From: an uncultured Bacteroidota bacterium
GTDB lineage: Bacteria; Bacteroidota; Bacteroidia; Chitinophagales; Chitinophagaceae
Assembly (NCBI GenBank): GCA_946479055.1
Contig: CAMLEX010000047.1
Span: 1 to 13,106, forward strand
Reading direction: 5' to 3'
Length of the DNA: 13,106 bases
Numbering within the stretch: position 1 is the first letter of the stretch; each line of letters begins with the position of its first letter. The translations under genes were made by a program, and so were the position numbers. The notes under the pieces were generated by a model that was not told where the DNA came from, searched no databases, and saw only the letters and a list, made by a program, of their open reading frames with translations. This document shows, in pieces, positions 1 to 6,654 of this stretch.

Positions 1-1
1 C

Positions 2-673
2 TGTGATGCAGCAACTTCCGCAATTACGTTTAATAAACGCTATACGGTTGCTGTTGCAAAAATGGCTGATGTGGCCGTTGCCAATTCTGTTCATTTATTC
101 AAAAATATTCCTGTTTCCGCTGTGCAAGCGGCTGATCAGCTAAAATTTCCCTTGTTTGTAAAACCAAATAACGGAGGCTCAAGTATTGGTATGAGCAAGG
201 TTGATAAAGCAGAGGACCTGGAAGCTGCTATTGAAAAGGCGTTTAAAGAAGATAACCAGGTATTAGTAGAAGAAATGATAAAAGGAAGGGAGTTTACTGT
301 CGGTGTTTTTAAAACAAAAGGCAATATCATTGTACTGCCAATTACAGAAGTAAAGGCAAATGATGATAAAGATTTTTTCGACTTTGAAGCTAAATATCAG
401 GGTAAGTCAACTGAAACCACTCCTGCAGAGGTAGACGATGTAATTGCAGATAAAATAAGAGAAGCTGCTAAAAAAATATATGCCGTATTCAATTGTCGTG
501 GAGTTGTACGCATTGATTTTATTTATAATGAAGAAACCGCGAGGCCCTATATGCTGGAAATAAATACTATTCCCGGGCAGAGTGAAGCCAGCATTGTTCC
601 GCAGCAGGTGAAAGCAATGGGATGGAGCTTAAAGGAGTTTTATACCAAATTGGTGGAGGAAGCGTTTGAATGA
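2..673 (+). CDS. ddl: D-alanine--D-alanine ligase, C-terminal part (5' end outside window)
   Basis: ATP-grasp ligase that joins two D-alanines, using ATP, to make the D-Ala-D-Ala dipeptide for peptidoglycan precursors in the cytoplasm. The reading frame is open from base 2, before the first ATG at 62, so the gene is cut by the window edge; about 223 residues remain of a family usually 300-370 long. Visible motifs are SAITFNKR at the start, the ATP-binding loop KPNNGGSSIG (fragment residues 54-63), VEEMIKGREFTVGV, the KYQGKSTETTPAE stretch, and near the C-terminus the metal- and substrate-binding block EINTIPGQSEASIVPQQ, matching the ENTxPG/SxxP signature of Ddl enzymes. Ends with TGA. The PASTA gene follows after 87 bp on the same strand, giving a cell-wall context. 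Confidence 0.94.
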   Translation, partial: CDAATSAITFNKRYTVAVAKMADVAVANSVHLFKNIPVSAVQAADQLKFPLFVKPNNGGSSIGMSKVDKAEDLEAAIEKAFKEDNQVLVEEMIKGREFTVGVFKTKGNIIVLPITEVKANDDKDFFDFEAKYQGKSTETTPAEVDDVIADKIREAAKKIYAVFNCRGVVRIDFIYNEETARPYMLEINTIPGQSEASIVPQQVKAMGWSLKEFYTKLVEEAFE

Positions 674-689
674 TAATTTTAAGAATTAA

Positions 690-721
690 TCCTGGTTGTT
701 CAGATAGTTCTGAATCCGGGA
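690..721 (+). other. Imperfect stem-loop between ddl and the PASTA gene
   Basis: TCCTGG (690-695) can pair with CCGGGA (716-721, one G-U pair), and TTCAG (699-703) with CTGAA (710-714), leaving a TTG bulge and an ATAGTT loop. No U-run follows, so this is not a clear terminator. It could be an RNA-stability element, a partial terminator, or chance. No promoter of the TAnnTTTG type is seen in this gap, which fits readthrough from ddl. Confidence 0.3.
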
Positions 722-760
722 TGTTTAATAGCCCATTTTCCTGTTTACAAATTTATCTGC

Positions 761-1573
761 ATGTTTAAATTTATCACACACCGGCCTTTATGGACCAATA
801 TCCTGGTAGGTATCATCATAGCCGTCATTCTTTTCTTTGTTTTTATTTTCTCGCTGAATTGGTTTACACATCATAATCAGTCAATGACAGTGCCGCAGGT
901 AACTGGCAAGTCATTTGAAGCCGCAAAAGAATTATTAGAAAAAGAAGGGTTTGAAGTAGAGATTCAGGATTCTATTTATGTAGATACTACCAAACCTATG
1001 CAAGTGTTGAAACAGGTGCCTGAGCCGGATGAACAGGTAAAAGTGAACCGCACCGTTTATCTCACCATCAACCGGTCTGTTCCACCAATGGTTGAAATGC
1101 CAAACCTGGTTGGGTATAGTTATCGAAGTGCTGAAATGGCGTTGAAAAACTCCAACCTGAGAGTTGGGGATACTTCGTTCAAGGCGGATTTTGCAAAAAA
1201 TGCTGTTCTGGAACAACATTATAACGGATCAGTAATTTCGGTAGGTACAAAAATCAGGATGGGGAGTAAAATATCGCTGGTACTGGGCGATGGAGTAGGG
1301 GACAGACAATTTGTAGTGCCCTCATTGGTCGGCATGACCTATGGCCAGGCGAAATCAATGCTGGAAGCTCACGGCCTTGCTTTTGGTGCTATTATTGCGC
1401 CAAATATTGAGGATACAACGAATGCCTATATTTATCAGCAGAGGCCCGAAAGGTATGATGATGAAAAACGATTTCGCTATATCCGCTCGGGGCAATTGAT
1501 GGATATATGGTTGCAAAAGGATAAACCCGTTGTTGACAGTGCAGCGATTGCAGACCCGGTAGAATCTGAATAA
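761..1573 (+). CDS. Membrane-anchored protein with three PASTA domains
   Basis: A 270-residue protein with a short N-terminal cytoplasmic tail, one membrane helix at about 13-33, and an outer part made of three PASTA repeats at about 42-104, 111-177 and 183-252. Each begins with a proline-containing strand (VPQVTGKS, MPNLVGYS, VPSLVGMT) followed by an amphipathic helix such as FEAAKELLEKEGF, as in the family. PASTA modules are known from penicillin-binding proteins and PknB-type kinases, where they bind peptidoglycan or lipid II fragments; here no kinase or transpeptidase domain is attached. The neighbour ddl supports a cell-wall role, but the exact function is unknown. The rhodanese gene begins 20 bp downstream, suggesting one transcript. 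ATG start chosen because it gives a complete N-terminal anchor. Confidence 0.9.
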   Translation: MFKFITHRPLWTNILVGIIIAVILFFVFIFSLNWFTHHNQSMTVPQVTGKSFEAAKELLEKEGFEVEIQDSIYVDTTKPMQVLKQVPEPDEQVKVNRTVYLTINRSVPPMVEMPNLVGYSYRSAEMALKNSNLRVGDTSFKADFAKNAVLEQHYNGSVISVGTKIRMGSKISLVLGDGVGDRQFVVPSLVGMTYGQAKSMLEAHGLAFGAIIAPNIEDTTNAYIYQQRPERYDDEKRFRYIRSGQLMDIWLQKDKPVVDSAAIADPVESE

Positions 1574-1593
1574 ACAAAAAGCAAATTTTAATT

Positions 1594-1902
1594 ATGCAAA
1601 ATATAACTGTAGAAGAACTGAAAAGCCGGTTAGATGCCGGTGAAAAATTAAATATTGTTGACGTCCGTGAGCCGTATGAGAATGCCGAATTCAATATTGG
1701 TGGAGTTCTATATCCTTTGGGCAAAGTGCAAACCATGATGGTTGATGAACTGGAACCATTTAAAGATGAAGAGGTGATAATTTATTGCCGCAGCGGCAAC
1801 CGAAGTGGTCAGGCCTGCCTTATTTTAGACACATTGGGTTTTAAGAATACAAAAAACCTGGTGGGTGGAATGCTTGCCTGGCAGGAGAAGATAAAGAACT
1901 AA
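1594..1902 (+). CDS. Single-domain rhodanese-like protein
   Basis: A 102-residue cytoplasmic protein made of one rhodanese domain. The N-terminal IVDVREPYENAEFNIGG block contains the usual DVRE motif, and the active-site loop is CRSGNRS, with the putative sulfur-accepting cysteine at residue 65. A C-terminal NLVGGMLAWQ motif closes the domain. The family moves sulfane sulfur from thiosulfate, persulfides or polysulfides to acceptors such as cyanide or thiols; the physiological acceptor here cannot be read from the sequence. There is no signal peptide. The gene follows the PASTA gene by 20 bp with an A/T-rich leader (AATTTTAATT just before ATG), so it is likely the last gene of the ddl unit. 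Its TAA stop lies at the edge of the inverted repeat at 1901-2056. Confidence 0.92.
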   Translation: MQNITVEELKSRLDAGEKLNIVDVREPYENAEFNIGGVLYPLGKVQTMMVDELEPFKDEEVIIYCRSGNRSGQACLILDTLGFKNTKNLVGGMLAWQEKIKN

Positions 1903-2056
1903 GAACCGCGATTTATAGGATTAGAAATGGATTGGAAGGATTTTTAGGTGCTTCTTCCGGTAGAATTCTAAAATGATAAAAGGGCAGAAATATTAACTTC
2001 TGCCCTTTTATTATGTTCTTTATAATCCTTCAAAAATCCAATAAATCGTGGTTCTT
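1901..2056. repeat. Large imperfect inverted repeat filling the convergent gap
   Basis: The arms are 1901-1922 and 2035-2056. Comparing the left arm with the reverse complement of the right arm gives 20 of 22 identical bases; both begin AAGAACC and end GGATT. Inside the arms the GGATT word recurs (GGATTAGAAATGGATTGGAAGGATTT on the left, AATCCTTCAAAAATCC on the right in the opposite sense). The centre holds the 12-bp terminator stem. The left arm overlaps the rhodanese stop codon and the right arm ends 2 bp before the receptor stop codon, so the element fills the gap. It may be a dispersed intergenic repeat or a degenerate mobile-element remnant; that needs copies elsewhere in the genome. Confidence 0.6.
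1978..2009. terminator. Bidirectional rho-independent terminator
   Basis: AAAAGGGCAGAA (1978-1989) pairs perfectly with TTCTGCCCTTTT (1998-2009) around an 8-base loop. The stem is A-rich on one side and T-rich on the other, so it can end transcripts from both the rhodanese gene (+) and the TonB receptor gene (-), which converge here. Confidence 0.88.
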
Positions 2057-2058
2057 TC

Positions 2059-4266
2059 CTATAGCTTAATATTCACACCGATCATAAAATTCGTTCCGGC
2101 CATTGGGAAATAATAATTATCGGCAGTAATATCTCCATCTAATACATAACTATAGGTGTAACCATTGGGCTCATATTTTTTATCAAATACATTATTCACC
2201 TGCCCGATAATATTCCATTCGTTGAATATTTTGTTTTTTAATGTCAGTATTGCTCTTGCATCCTGTGTATAAAAAGCATTTAGTTTTCTTGCTTCATTTT
2301 GTGTGTTATCAAGGTATTGATCACCTGCATATTTGCTCAAAAAACTTAATTCAAGATTTTTTACCGGTAAGATGTTTATGGTGGCCCCACCAATAACCGA
2401 CGGCGAAAAAGCGATATCTGTTTTTTGATGAGTTACTGAATGTTGGCCTATCCATTCCCAGTTGGCATTATAATCATCTAAGTATTCTGTAAATGCTTTT
2501 ATCTTATTCTGGCTGAAAGTAAGGTTGGCAACAACATTCAGCCAATCAGCAAATACATAGCCTCCCTGTAATTCAATGCCCATACGGTAACTATTCGGTA
2601 CGTTGATCCTGGTATAAGCTCCTACATCATTTATCATACCTGTTAATACCAGTTGGTCTTTGTATCTCATATAATATGCAGTAGCTCCAGCATGAAACGT
2701 TTCTGTTCTTTTTTCTATCCCAGCTTCAAAATCATGCAGTGTTTCCTTTTTGGGCTGATTGATAAGACCTGCTTCAAAATCATCACGATTAGGTTCTTTA
2801 TTCGCCAGGGCATAGCTAAAATAAGATTGCCAGCCATTTTTGCTATAGACAATGCCAGCCTTTGGATTCAGGAAATCAAACTTGCGATTGATAAAAAGGT
2901 CAGGATTGTTTGAAAAGCCATTCATTTTATGTTGTACATGCCTGTACTGCATATCGGCAAATAAATTCCAATAAGCTGAAAATTGGTATTGCCACTTGGC
3001 ATAGGCATTTACATCAGATTTTTTGGCATCTACTTCGTAGTACCGGAAATCATTATCAAAGCCATATTTGGCCCAAATAATATCACCATAATGCTGACCA
3101 TCATATACACTCCATCCTCCACCAATAGTCAGTGCATGTTTATCTTTTTTGTATTGGGCAGAAAGTATCTGTCCATAAAAATAATTGTCTAACCATTTTT
3201 GACGAACAAGGTCAGTTTCTTCTATCGTATTGCCATTTATTACCAGGTTGGGCAAACCATAGTCAGCAAATTTTTCATCGCTTTTATAATTTTCATAATA
3301 ACCCATTCCTCTTGTTAAAAAAGCAGCCGTATTAAAATTCCAGTTCTCATTGATGAGATGATTAAAAAATAGTTGGTAATGGGTTTGACGATAATTATCT
3401 GTTTCGTTATCGTAAGGCTCACCGGGTTTGTCCGTACCGCTGGAGTTGTACGTTCTTTCTGTTTTTAATAAATATTCTGGCACACCATTCCATGCCTGGT
3501 AGGTTTTTTCTTTTCCGGAAAAAATATTTAATCGCAGCGAAGATTTATCATTGATATATGCACCTGATAAATAAAATGCCTGCAGGTTGCTGCTGGCCCT
3601 GTCAATATATCCATCACTGGTTATCTGGCTAAGCCGGGCATCGACAGTAAAATGATTATCAATTAAACCTGTACCGGCTTTCACTGTATTTTTCCAGGTG
3701 TTGAACGACCCATAACTGTTATTCAGTTCTGCATATGATTTCAGGTTTGTTTCGTTGGTTGATAAACTAACCGTTGCACCAAAGGCTCCGGTTCCATTGG
3801 AAGATGTACCTACACCGCGTTGGATCTGGATGGAATTAACCGAAGAAGCGAAATCAGGAAGGTTCACCAAAAATGTTCCCTGGCTTTCCGCATCATTGTA
3901 AGGAATTCCATTAAGGGTAAAGTTGATACGGGTGGCATCTGTACCACGAATGCGAAGCCCGGTATAACCTATGCCGGTTCCTGCATCGGAGTTAACAACC
4001 ACTGATGGCGTTTGGTTTAGAATAAAAGGAATATCCTGGCCCAGGTTGTTTTTCTGAATATCCTTTTTTGATAAATTGGTTTTTGTAAATGGCGCTTTTT
4101 CGCCAGCCCGGATAGCTTTCACTTCTACGGGGGTTAACAAATAAAAACTGTCTGTTGTTTCCTGTTTTTGTTTCGTTGAATCAATTTCCTTCTTTGGCGG
4201 AACAACTTGAGCAAATAATACAGAAGCTGAGAATAAAAGGCAGCTTGTAATTGCAATCCTCTTCAT
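2059..4266 (-). CDS. TonB-dependent outer-membrane receptor, predicted thiamine transporter
   Basis: A 735-residue outer-membrane beta-barrel receptor that would take up its ligand using energy from TonB-ExbBD. The start at 4266 is preferred over an upstream in-frame codon at 4323 because it gives a clean signal peptide, MKRIAITSCLLFSASVLFAQ, and because the longer version would begin just after the riboswitch with an unlikely leader. A TonB-box-like segment (TPVEVKAIRA, about 45-54) is followed by a plug domain (about 58-170) with PSVVVNSDAGTGIGYTGLRIRG, LNGIPYNDAESQG and IQIQRGVGTSSNGTGAFG, then aromatic-rich barrel strands. It lacks the N-terminal carboxypeptidase-regulatory-like domain of SusC proteins. 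Substrate assignment rests on the TPP riboswitch in its leader; THI-element-controlled receptors for thiamine are known in Bacteroidota. It is not next to other thiamine genes in this window. Confidence 0.9.
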   Translation of the reverse strand: MKRIAITSCLLFSASVLFAQVVPPKKEIDSTKQKQETTDSFYLLTPVEVKAIRAGEKAPFTKTNLSKKDIQKNNLGQDIPFILNQTPSVVVNSDAGTGIGYTGLRIRGTDATRINFTLNGIPYNDAESQGTFLVNLPDFASSVNSIQIQRGVGTSSNGTGAFGATVSLSTNETNLKSYAELNNSYGSFNTWKNTVKAGTGLIDNHFTVDARLSQITSDGYIDRASSNLQAFYLSGAYINDKSSLRLNIFSGKEKTYQAWNGVPEYLLKTERTYNSSGTDKPGEPYDNETDNYRQTHYQLFFNHLINENWNFNTAAFLTRGMGYYENYKSDEKFADYGLPNLVINGNTIEETDLVRQKWLDNYFYGQILSAQYKKDKHALTIGGGWSVYDGQHYGDIIWAKYGFDNDFRYYEVDAKKSDVNAYAKWQYQFSAYWNLFADMQYRHVQHKMNGFSNNPDLFINRKFDFLNPKAGIVYSKNGWQSYFSYALANKEPNRDDFEAGLINQPKKETLHDFEAGIEKRTETFHAGATAYYMRYKDQLVLTGMINDVGAYTRINVPNSYRMGIELQGGYVFADWLNVVANLTFSQNKIKAFTEYLDDYNANWEWIGQHSVTHQKTDIAFSPSVIGGATINILPVKNLELSFLSKYAGDQYLDNTQNEARKLNAFYTQDARAILTLKNKIFNEWNIIGQVNNVFDKKYEPNGYTYSYVLDGDITADNYYFPMAGTNFMIGVNIKL

Positions 4267-4332
4267 TTTTTTAAAATTTAAACGGTTAAAAATGAGAGGG
4301 AAATGCTGTAGGAGAAAGGGCAAATGACTGCC

Positions 4333-4460
4333 ATCCTTCCCTGCGCAGGCATTACCCTGATCAGGTTTACGGGTTTGATCTCAGATTGATACTGAGCCTG
4401 GAGAAGTATGGCTTGTTGAAAGGCCCTTCGTCAGGATCAGGGTCAAACACCCCGGGAACA
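4333..4460 (-). promoter_or_regulatory. TPP riboswitch (THI element) with long P3 arm
   Basis: Read on the minus strand, the conserved TPP-aptamer blocks appear in order: UUCCCGGGGUG (P1 and the start of P2), CUGAGAU (4384-4378), UCAAACCC closing P2, AACCUGAUCAGG, GUAAUGCC and GCGCAGGGAAGG. UUCCC (4458-4454) pairs with GGGAA (4341-4337) to form P1. P2 is GUUUGA/UCAAAC extended by GGG/CCC. P3 is UGAUCCUGA (4439-4431) with UCAGUAUCA (4395-4387), nine positions with one mismatch, and it carries an extra hairpin (GAAG-GGC/GCC-CUUC). TPP binding normally represses the downstream gene, here the TonB receptor 70 bases away. No terminator with a U-run is seen between aptamer and start codon, so the mode of control is unresolved. 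Confidence 0.96.
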
Positions 4461-4505
4461 CTGAAAACTTTAAAGCTTTCACTAATTAGAAAGTAAGAAC
4501 TGCCG

Positions 4506-4513
4506 CAAAATTA
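4506..4513 (-). promoter_or_regulatory. Bacteroidota -7 promoter element for the riboswitch-receptor transcript
   Basis: On the minus strand this is TAATTTTG, a full match to the Bacteroidota -7 consensus TAnnTTTG, lying about 45 bases upstream of the aptamer and pointing at it. No good TTTG -33 element is visible 19-21 bases further upstream, so the assignment is moderate. The rest of the divergent gap up to the GIN-domain gene shows no recognisable + strand promoter. Confidence 0.5.
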
Positions 4514-4585
4514 GGAAGAAAATAAGTCTAACTCCTTGTAACATTCTTACACTACTCTTCGTATCACCTTAAAATCAGCGTGATC

Positions 4586-5296
4586 ATGAAAAAAATATTT
4601 CTACCAATTTTGCTGCTAATCGCTTTTGGTACAGCGGGTTTTGCACAAAAAACCATTAACGATCCCAATGCGGAATTAAGGGATGCGAAAAATTTCCAGT
4701 CTATTGAATTATCCAACGCTTTTGATGTATACCTCACCCAAAGTAATGAGGAATCAGTAGCAGTGAGTGCTTCAGAAGCAAAATTCACGGAAAATATAAA
4801 AGTAGAAGTGAAAGGCGGAGTGTTGATTATTAGTTATGACAATAAAGGGAAATGGAATTCGGGTAATAAAAAATTGAAAGCCTATATTTCCTTTAAACAA
4901 TTAAATAAACTCAACGTAAGCGGTGCCTGCGATGTTTATATTGTAGATGATTGGAAAGCAGACAATTTGAAGCTGGATCTTTCAGGCGCGAGTAATCTGA
5001 AAGGGAAAATGGAAGCGCAAAAATTAATGATTGATCTTAGCGGTGCTTCCGATCTTACATTGACAGGAACAGTAGGACAGCTAAATATAGAAGCAAGCGG
5101 TGCCAGTGATTTTAAAGGATATGAACTAGCAGTTGATTATTGTAATGCCAGGGCCAGTGGCGCCAGTGATATAAAAATCACCGTTAATAAAGAATTGTCA
5201 GCCGAAGCAAGTGGTGCCAGCGATGTAAATTATAAAGGCAGTGGATTGATCCGTGATATCAAAACCAGTGGAGCCAGCAGTATTTCAAAAAGATAA
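4586..5296 (+). CDS. Secreted head-GIN domain (DUF2807) beta-helical protein
   Basis: A 236-residue exported protein. The ATG at 4586 is chosen over the GTG at 4580 because it gives a typical signal peptide, MKKIFLPILLLIAFGTAGFAQ. After it, residues of the form FQSIELSNAFDVYLTQ open the GIN/DUF2807 domain, whose members are annotated as putative adhesin or auto-transporter heads. The C-terminal half contains seven SGA(S/C) turns, at residues 112, 133, 152, 171, 191, 209 and 228, spaced 18-21 residues apart, mostly SGASD; this periodicity indicates a stacked beta-helix. No anchor, sorting signal or enzymatic motif is visible, so it probably acts in the periplasm or at the cell surface. Function is not known. 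It is divergent from the thiamine receptor and ends at its own terminator, so it looks monocistronic. Confidence 0.85.
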   Translation: MKKIFLPILLLIAFGTAGFAQKTINDPNAELRDAKNFQSIELSNAFDVYLTQSNEESVAVSASEAKFTENIKVEVKGGVLIISYDNKGKWNSGNKKLKAYISFKQLNKLNVSGACDVYIVDDWKADNLKLDLSGASNLKGKMEAQKLMIDLSGASDLTLTGTVGQLNIEASGASDFKGYELAVDYCNARASGASDIKITVNKELSAEASGASDVNYKGSGLIRDIKTSGASSISKR

Positions 5297-5316
5297 TTAT
5301 TAACTAACGAATAGTT

Positions 5317-5354
5317 AAAAAGCTGTTGTGAAACTATAATCACAACAGCTTTTT
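5317..5354 (+). terminator. Rho-independent terminator after the GIN-domain gene
   Basis: AAAAAGCTGTTGTG (5317-5330) pairs perfectly over 14 bp with CACAACAGCTTTTT as far as 5354, around a 10-base loop, with a T-rich 3' side. It starts 20 bp after the stop codon and ends 8 bp before the -33 element of the tRNA promoter, separating the two units. Confidence 0.9.
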
Positions 5355-5362
5355 ATATTTTG

Positions 5363-5394
5363 TTTGGCTGCTAAACTCTATGCCCTTACATTTG
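5363..5394 (+). promoter_or_regulatory. Bacteroidota promoter of the initiator tRNA
   Basis: TTTG at 5363-5366 and TACATTTG at 5387-5394 are separated by exactly 20 bases, matching the Bacteroidota sigma-factor consensus TTTG-N19-21-TAnnTTTG. The tRNA begins only 4 bases after the -7 element, so transcription should start at or very near the mature tRNA 5' end. Confidence 0.75.
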
Positions 5395-5397
5395 CAC

Positions 5398-5469
<72 letters not shown>

Positions 5470-5475
5470 CAGCAA

Positions 5476-5510
5476 AATAAGCCATCCCGCCTTGGGCGGG
5501 ATGGCTTATT
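5476..5510 (+). terminator. Perfect 16-bp hairpin terminator after tRNA-fMet
   Basis: AATAAGCCATCCCGCC (5476-5491) and GGCGGGATGGCTTATT (5495-5510) pair perfectly around a TTG loop, starting 6 bases after the tRNA. The core is very GC-rich against an AT-rich background, and TAATTTT follows. It most likely ends the tRNA transcript; its symmetric A/T edges would also let it act on the other strand. Confidence 0.8.
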
Positions 5511-5617
5511 AATTTTCCTGAACAGTTGCTGCTCAACTGGCAAGGATTGACTACCTTTCTTTCTTGCGATTTTGAAGCATGCAGCTTGTCCAAAAAACTC
5601 ACTTGGAAAGCTTTTCA

Positions 5618-6484
5618 ATGAAAACCGGTTTTGTCAACATATTCGGAAGGCCCAATGCAGGGAAAAGTACATTACTGAATGCGCTGATGGGCGAGAAACT
5701 GGCTATTGTATCGCCAAAAGTGCAAACCACCCGGCATCGCATCAAAGCCATCATGACTGAAAAAGACTACCAGGTTATTTTTTCTGACACCCCCGGTATC
5801 ATAGAACCTAAGTACAAATTGCATGAAAAAATGATGCAATCAGTAAAAGGGGCGTTGGAAGATGCGGATGTCGCTTTGCTGATCGTAGATGTAAATGAAA
5901 ACTGGGAAGAATGTAATACCATTTTTGAAGCATTAAAATTAAAAGTACCCGCCGTAGTTGTCATCAATAAAATTGACAGGTCGGGCCAGGAAAAAATAAA
6001 AGAAGCCATTGCTTTTTTTGAAAGTAAAAGTTATTGTAAAAAAACAGTTACTATTTCTGCTACCAGTGGTATCAACCTGAAAGGATTTTTAAAACCGATA
6101 TTAGAATTATTGCCCGAAGGGGAACCCTTTTATACCGATGATGATATCAGTGATCTGCCGACCAAGTTTTTTGTCAGTGAACTGATTCGGGAAAAAATAT
6201 ACGAACTGGCACAGGATGAAATACCTTATCATACCGCCGTATTGGTGAGGGAGTATAAAGAAAAAACAACACTGGTAAAAATTGTAGCTGATATTATTGT
6301 ACACCGGGAAACCCAGAAAGCAATATTGATAGGAGAGAAGGGAAGTATGATCAAAAAGCTCGGCACAATGGCACGTAAGGATATTGAAGAGTTTTTACAA
6401 CAAAAAGTATTTTTAGAATTGTTTGTAAAAGTGAAACCAAAGTGGAGAGAAAATGATTTGCAGTTGAAAGAATATGGATACTAG
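5618..6484 (+). CDS. era: GTPase Era
   Basis: Essential GTPase that binds the 3' end of 16S rRNA during 30S subunit maturation. From the ATG at 5618 it is 288 residues, close to the usual Era length; an in-frame ATG at 5579 would add 13 residues without family resemblance. GTPase motifs: G1 GRPNAGKS (10-17), G2 around QTTRHRI (36-42), G3 DTPG (57-60), G4 NKID (117-120) and a G5-like SATSG. The C-terminal KH domain includes GEKGSMIKKLG (239-249), the RNA-binding loop. The G1 motif has alanine where most Era proteins have valine, a conservative change. It follows the tRNA-fMet unit and precedes der by 170 bp on the same strand. No convincing TAnnTTTG promoter was found in the 107 bases after the tRNA terminator. 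Confidence 0.97.
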   Translation: MKTGFVNIFGRPNAGKSTLLNALMGEKLAIVSPKVQTTRHRIKAIMTEKDYQVIFSDTPGIIEPKYKLHEKMMQSVKGALEDADVALLIVDVNENWEECNTIFEALKLKVPAVVVINKIDRSGQEKIKEAIAFFESKSYCKKTVTISATSGINLKGFLKPILELLPEGEPFYTDDDISDLPTKFFVSELIREKIYELAQDEIPYHTAVLVREYKEKTTLVKIVADIIVHRETQKAILIGEKGSMIKKLGTMARKDIEEFLQQKVFLELFVKVKPKWRENDLQLKEYGY

Positions 6485-6580
6485 TATGAGTGGTGAGAAG
6501 TCATTAGTGAGTAGGGGAAACTTCAGGGTAATCATTATTGAAAAAAGCGAATCAGAAGAATAGATTTTTAACCAATTCGG

Positions 6581-6614
6581 AATTGAAATTTTGATTTAAC
6601 AGACAATTTCAATT
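6581..6614 (+). repeat. AT-rich inverted repeat between era and der
   Basis: AATTGAAATT (6581-6590) and AATTTCAATT (6605-6614) form a perfect 10-bp inverted repeat with a 14-base spacer, followed by TTCGG rather than a long T-run. It may be a weak terminator for era, a protein-binding site, or chance in AT-rich DNA. The rest of the 170-bp gap shows no ORF and no TAnnTTTG match. Confidence 0.35.
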
Positions 6615-6629
6615 TTCGGAGTCTAATTG

Positions 6630-6643
6630 TCCGCCGCGGCGGA
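6630..6643 (+). repeat. 14-bp GC palindrome just before the der start codon
   Basis: TCCGCCGCGGCGGA is a perfect palindrome ending 11 bases before the der ATG. It is followed by TTTGGGG, the only purine-rich stretch that could serve as ribosome-binding site. The same layout, TCCGC-n-GCGGA followed by TTT(T)GGG, precedes the DUF4954 gene. Confidence 0.6.
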
Positions 6644-6654
6644 TTTGGGGTATT

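Noticed and set aside
5618..5665. Loss of function in Era because the P-loop reads NAGKS instead of NVGKS
   Set aside because: The changed residue is a tolerated small hydrophobic position in P-loops; all catalytic Gly, Lys and Ser residues are present and the other motifs are intact.
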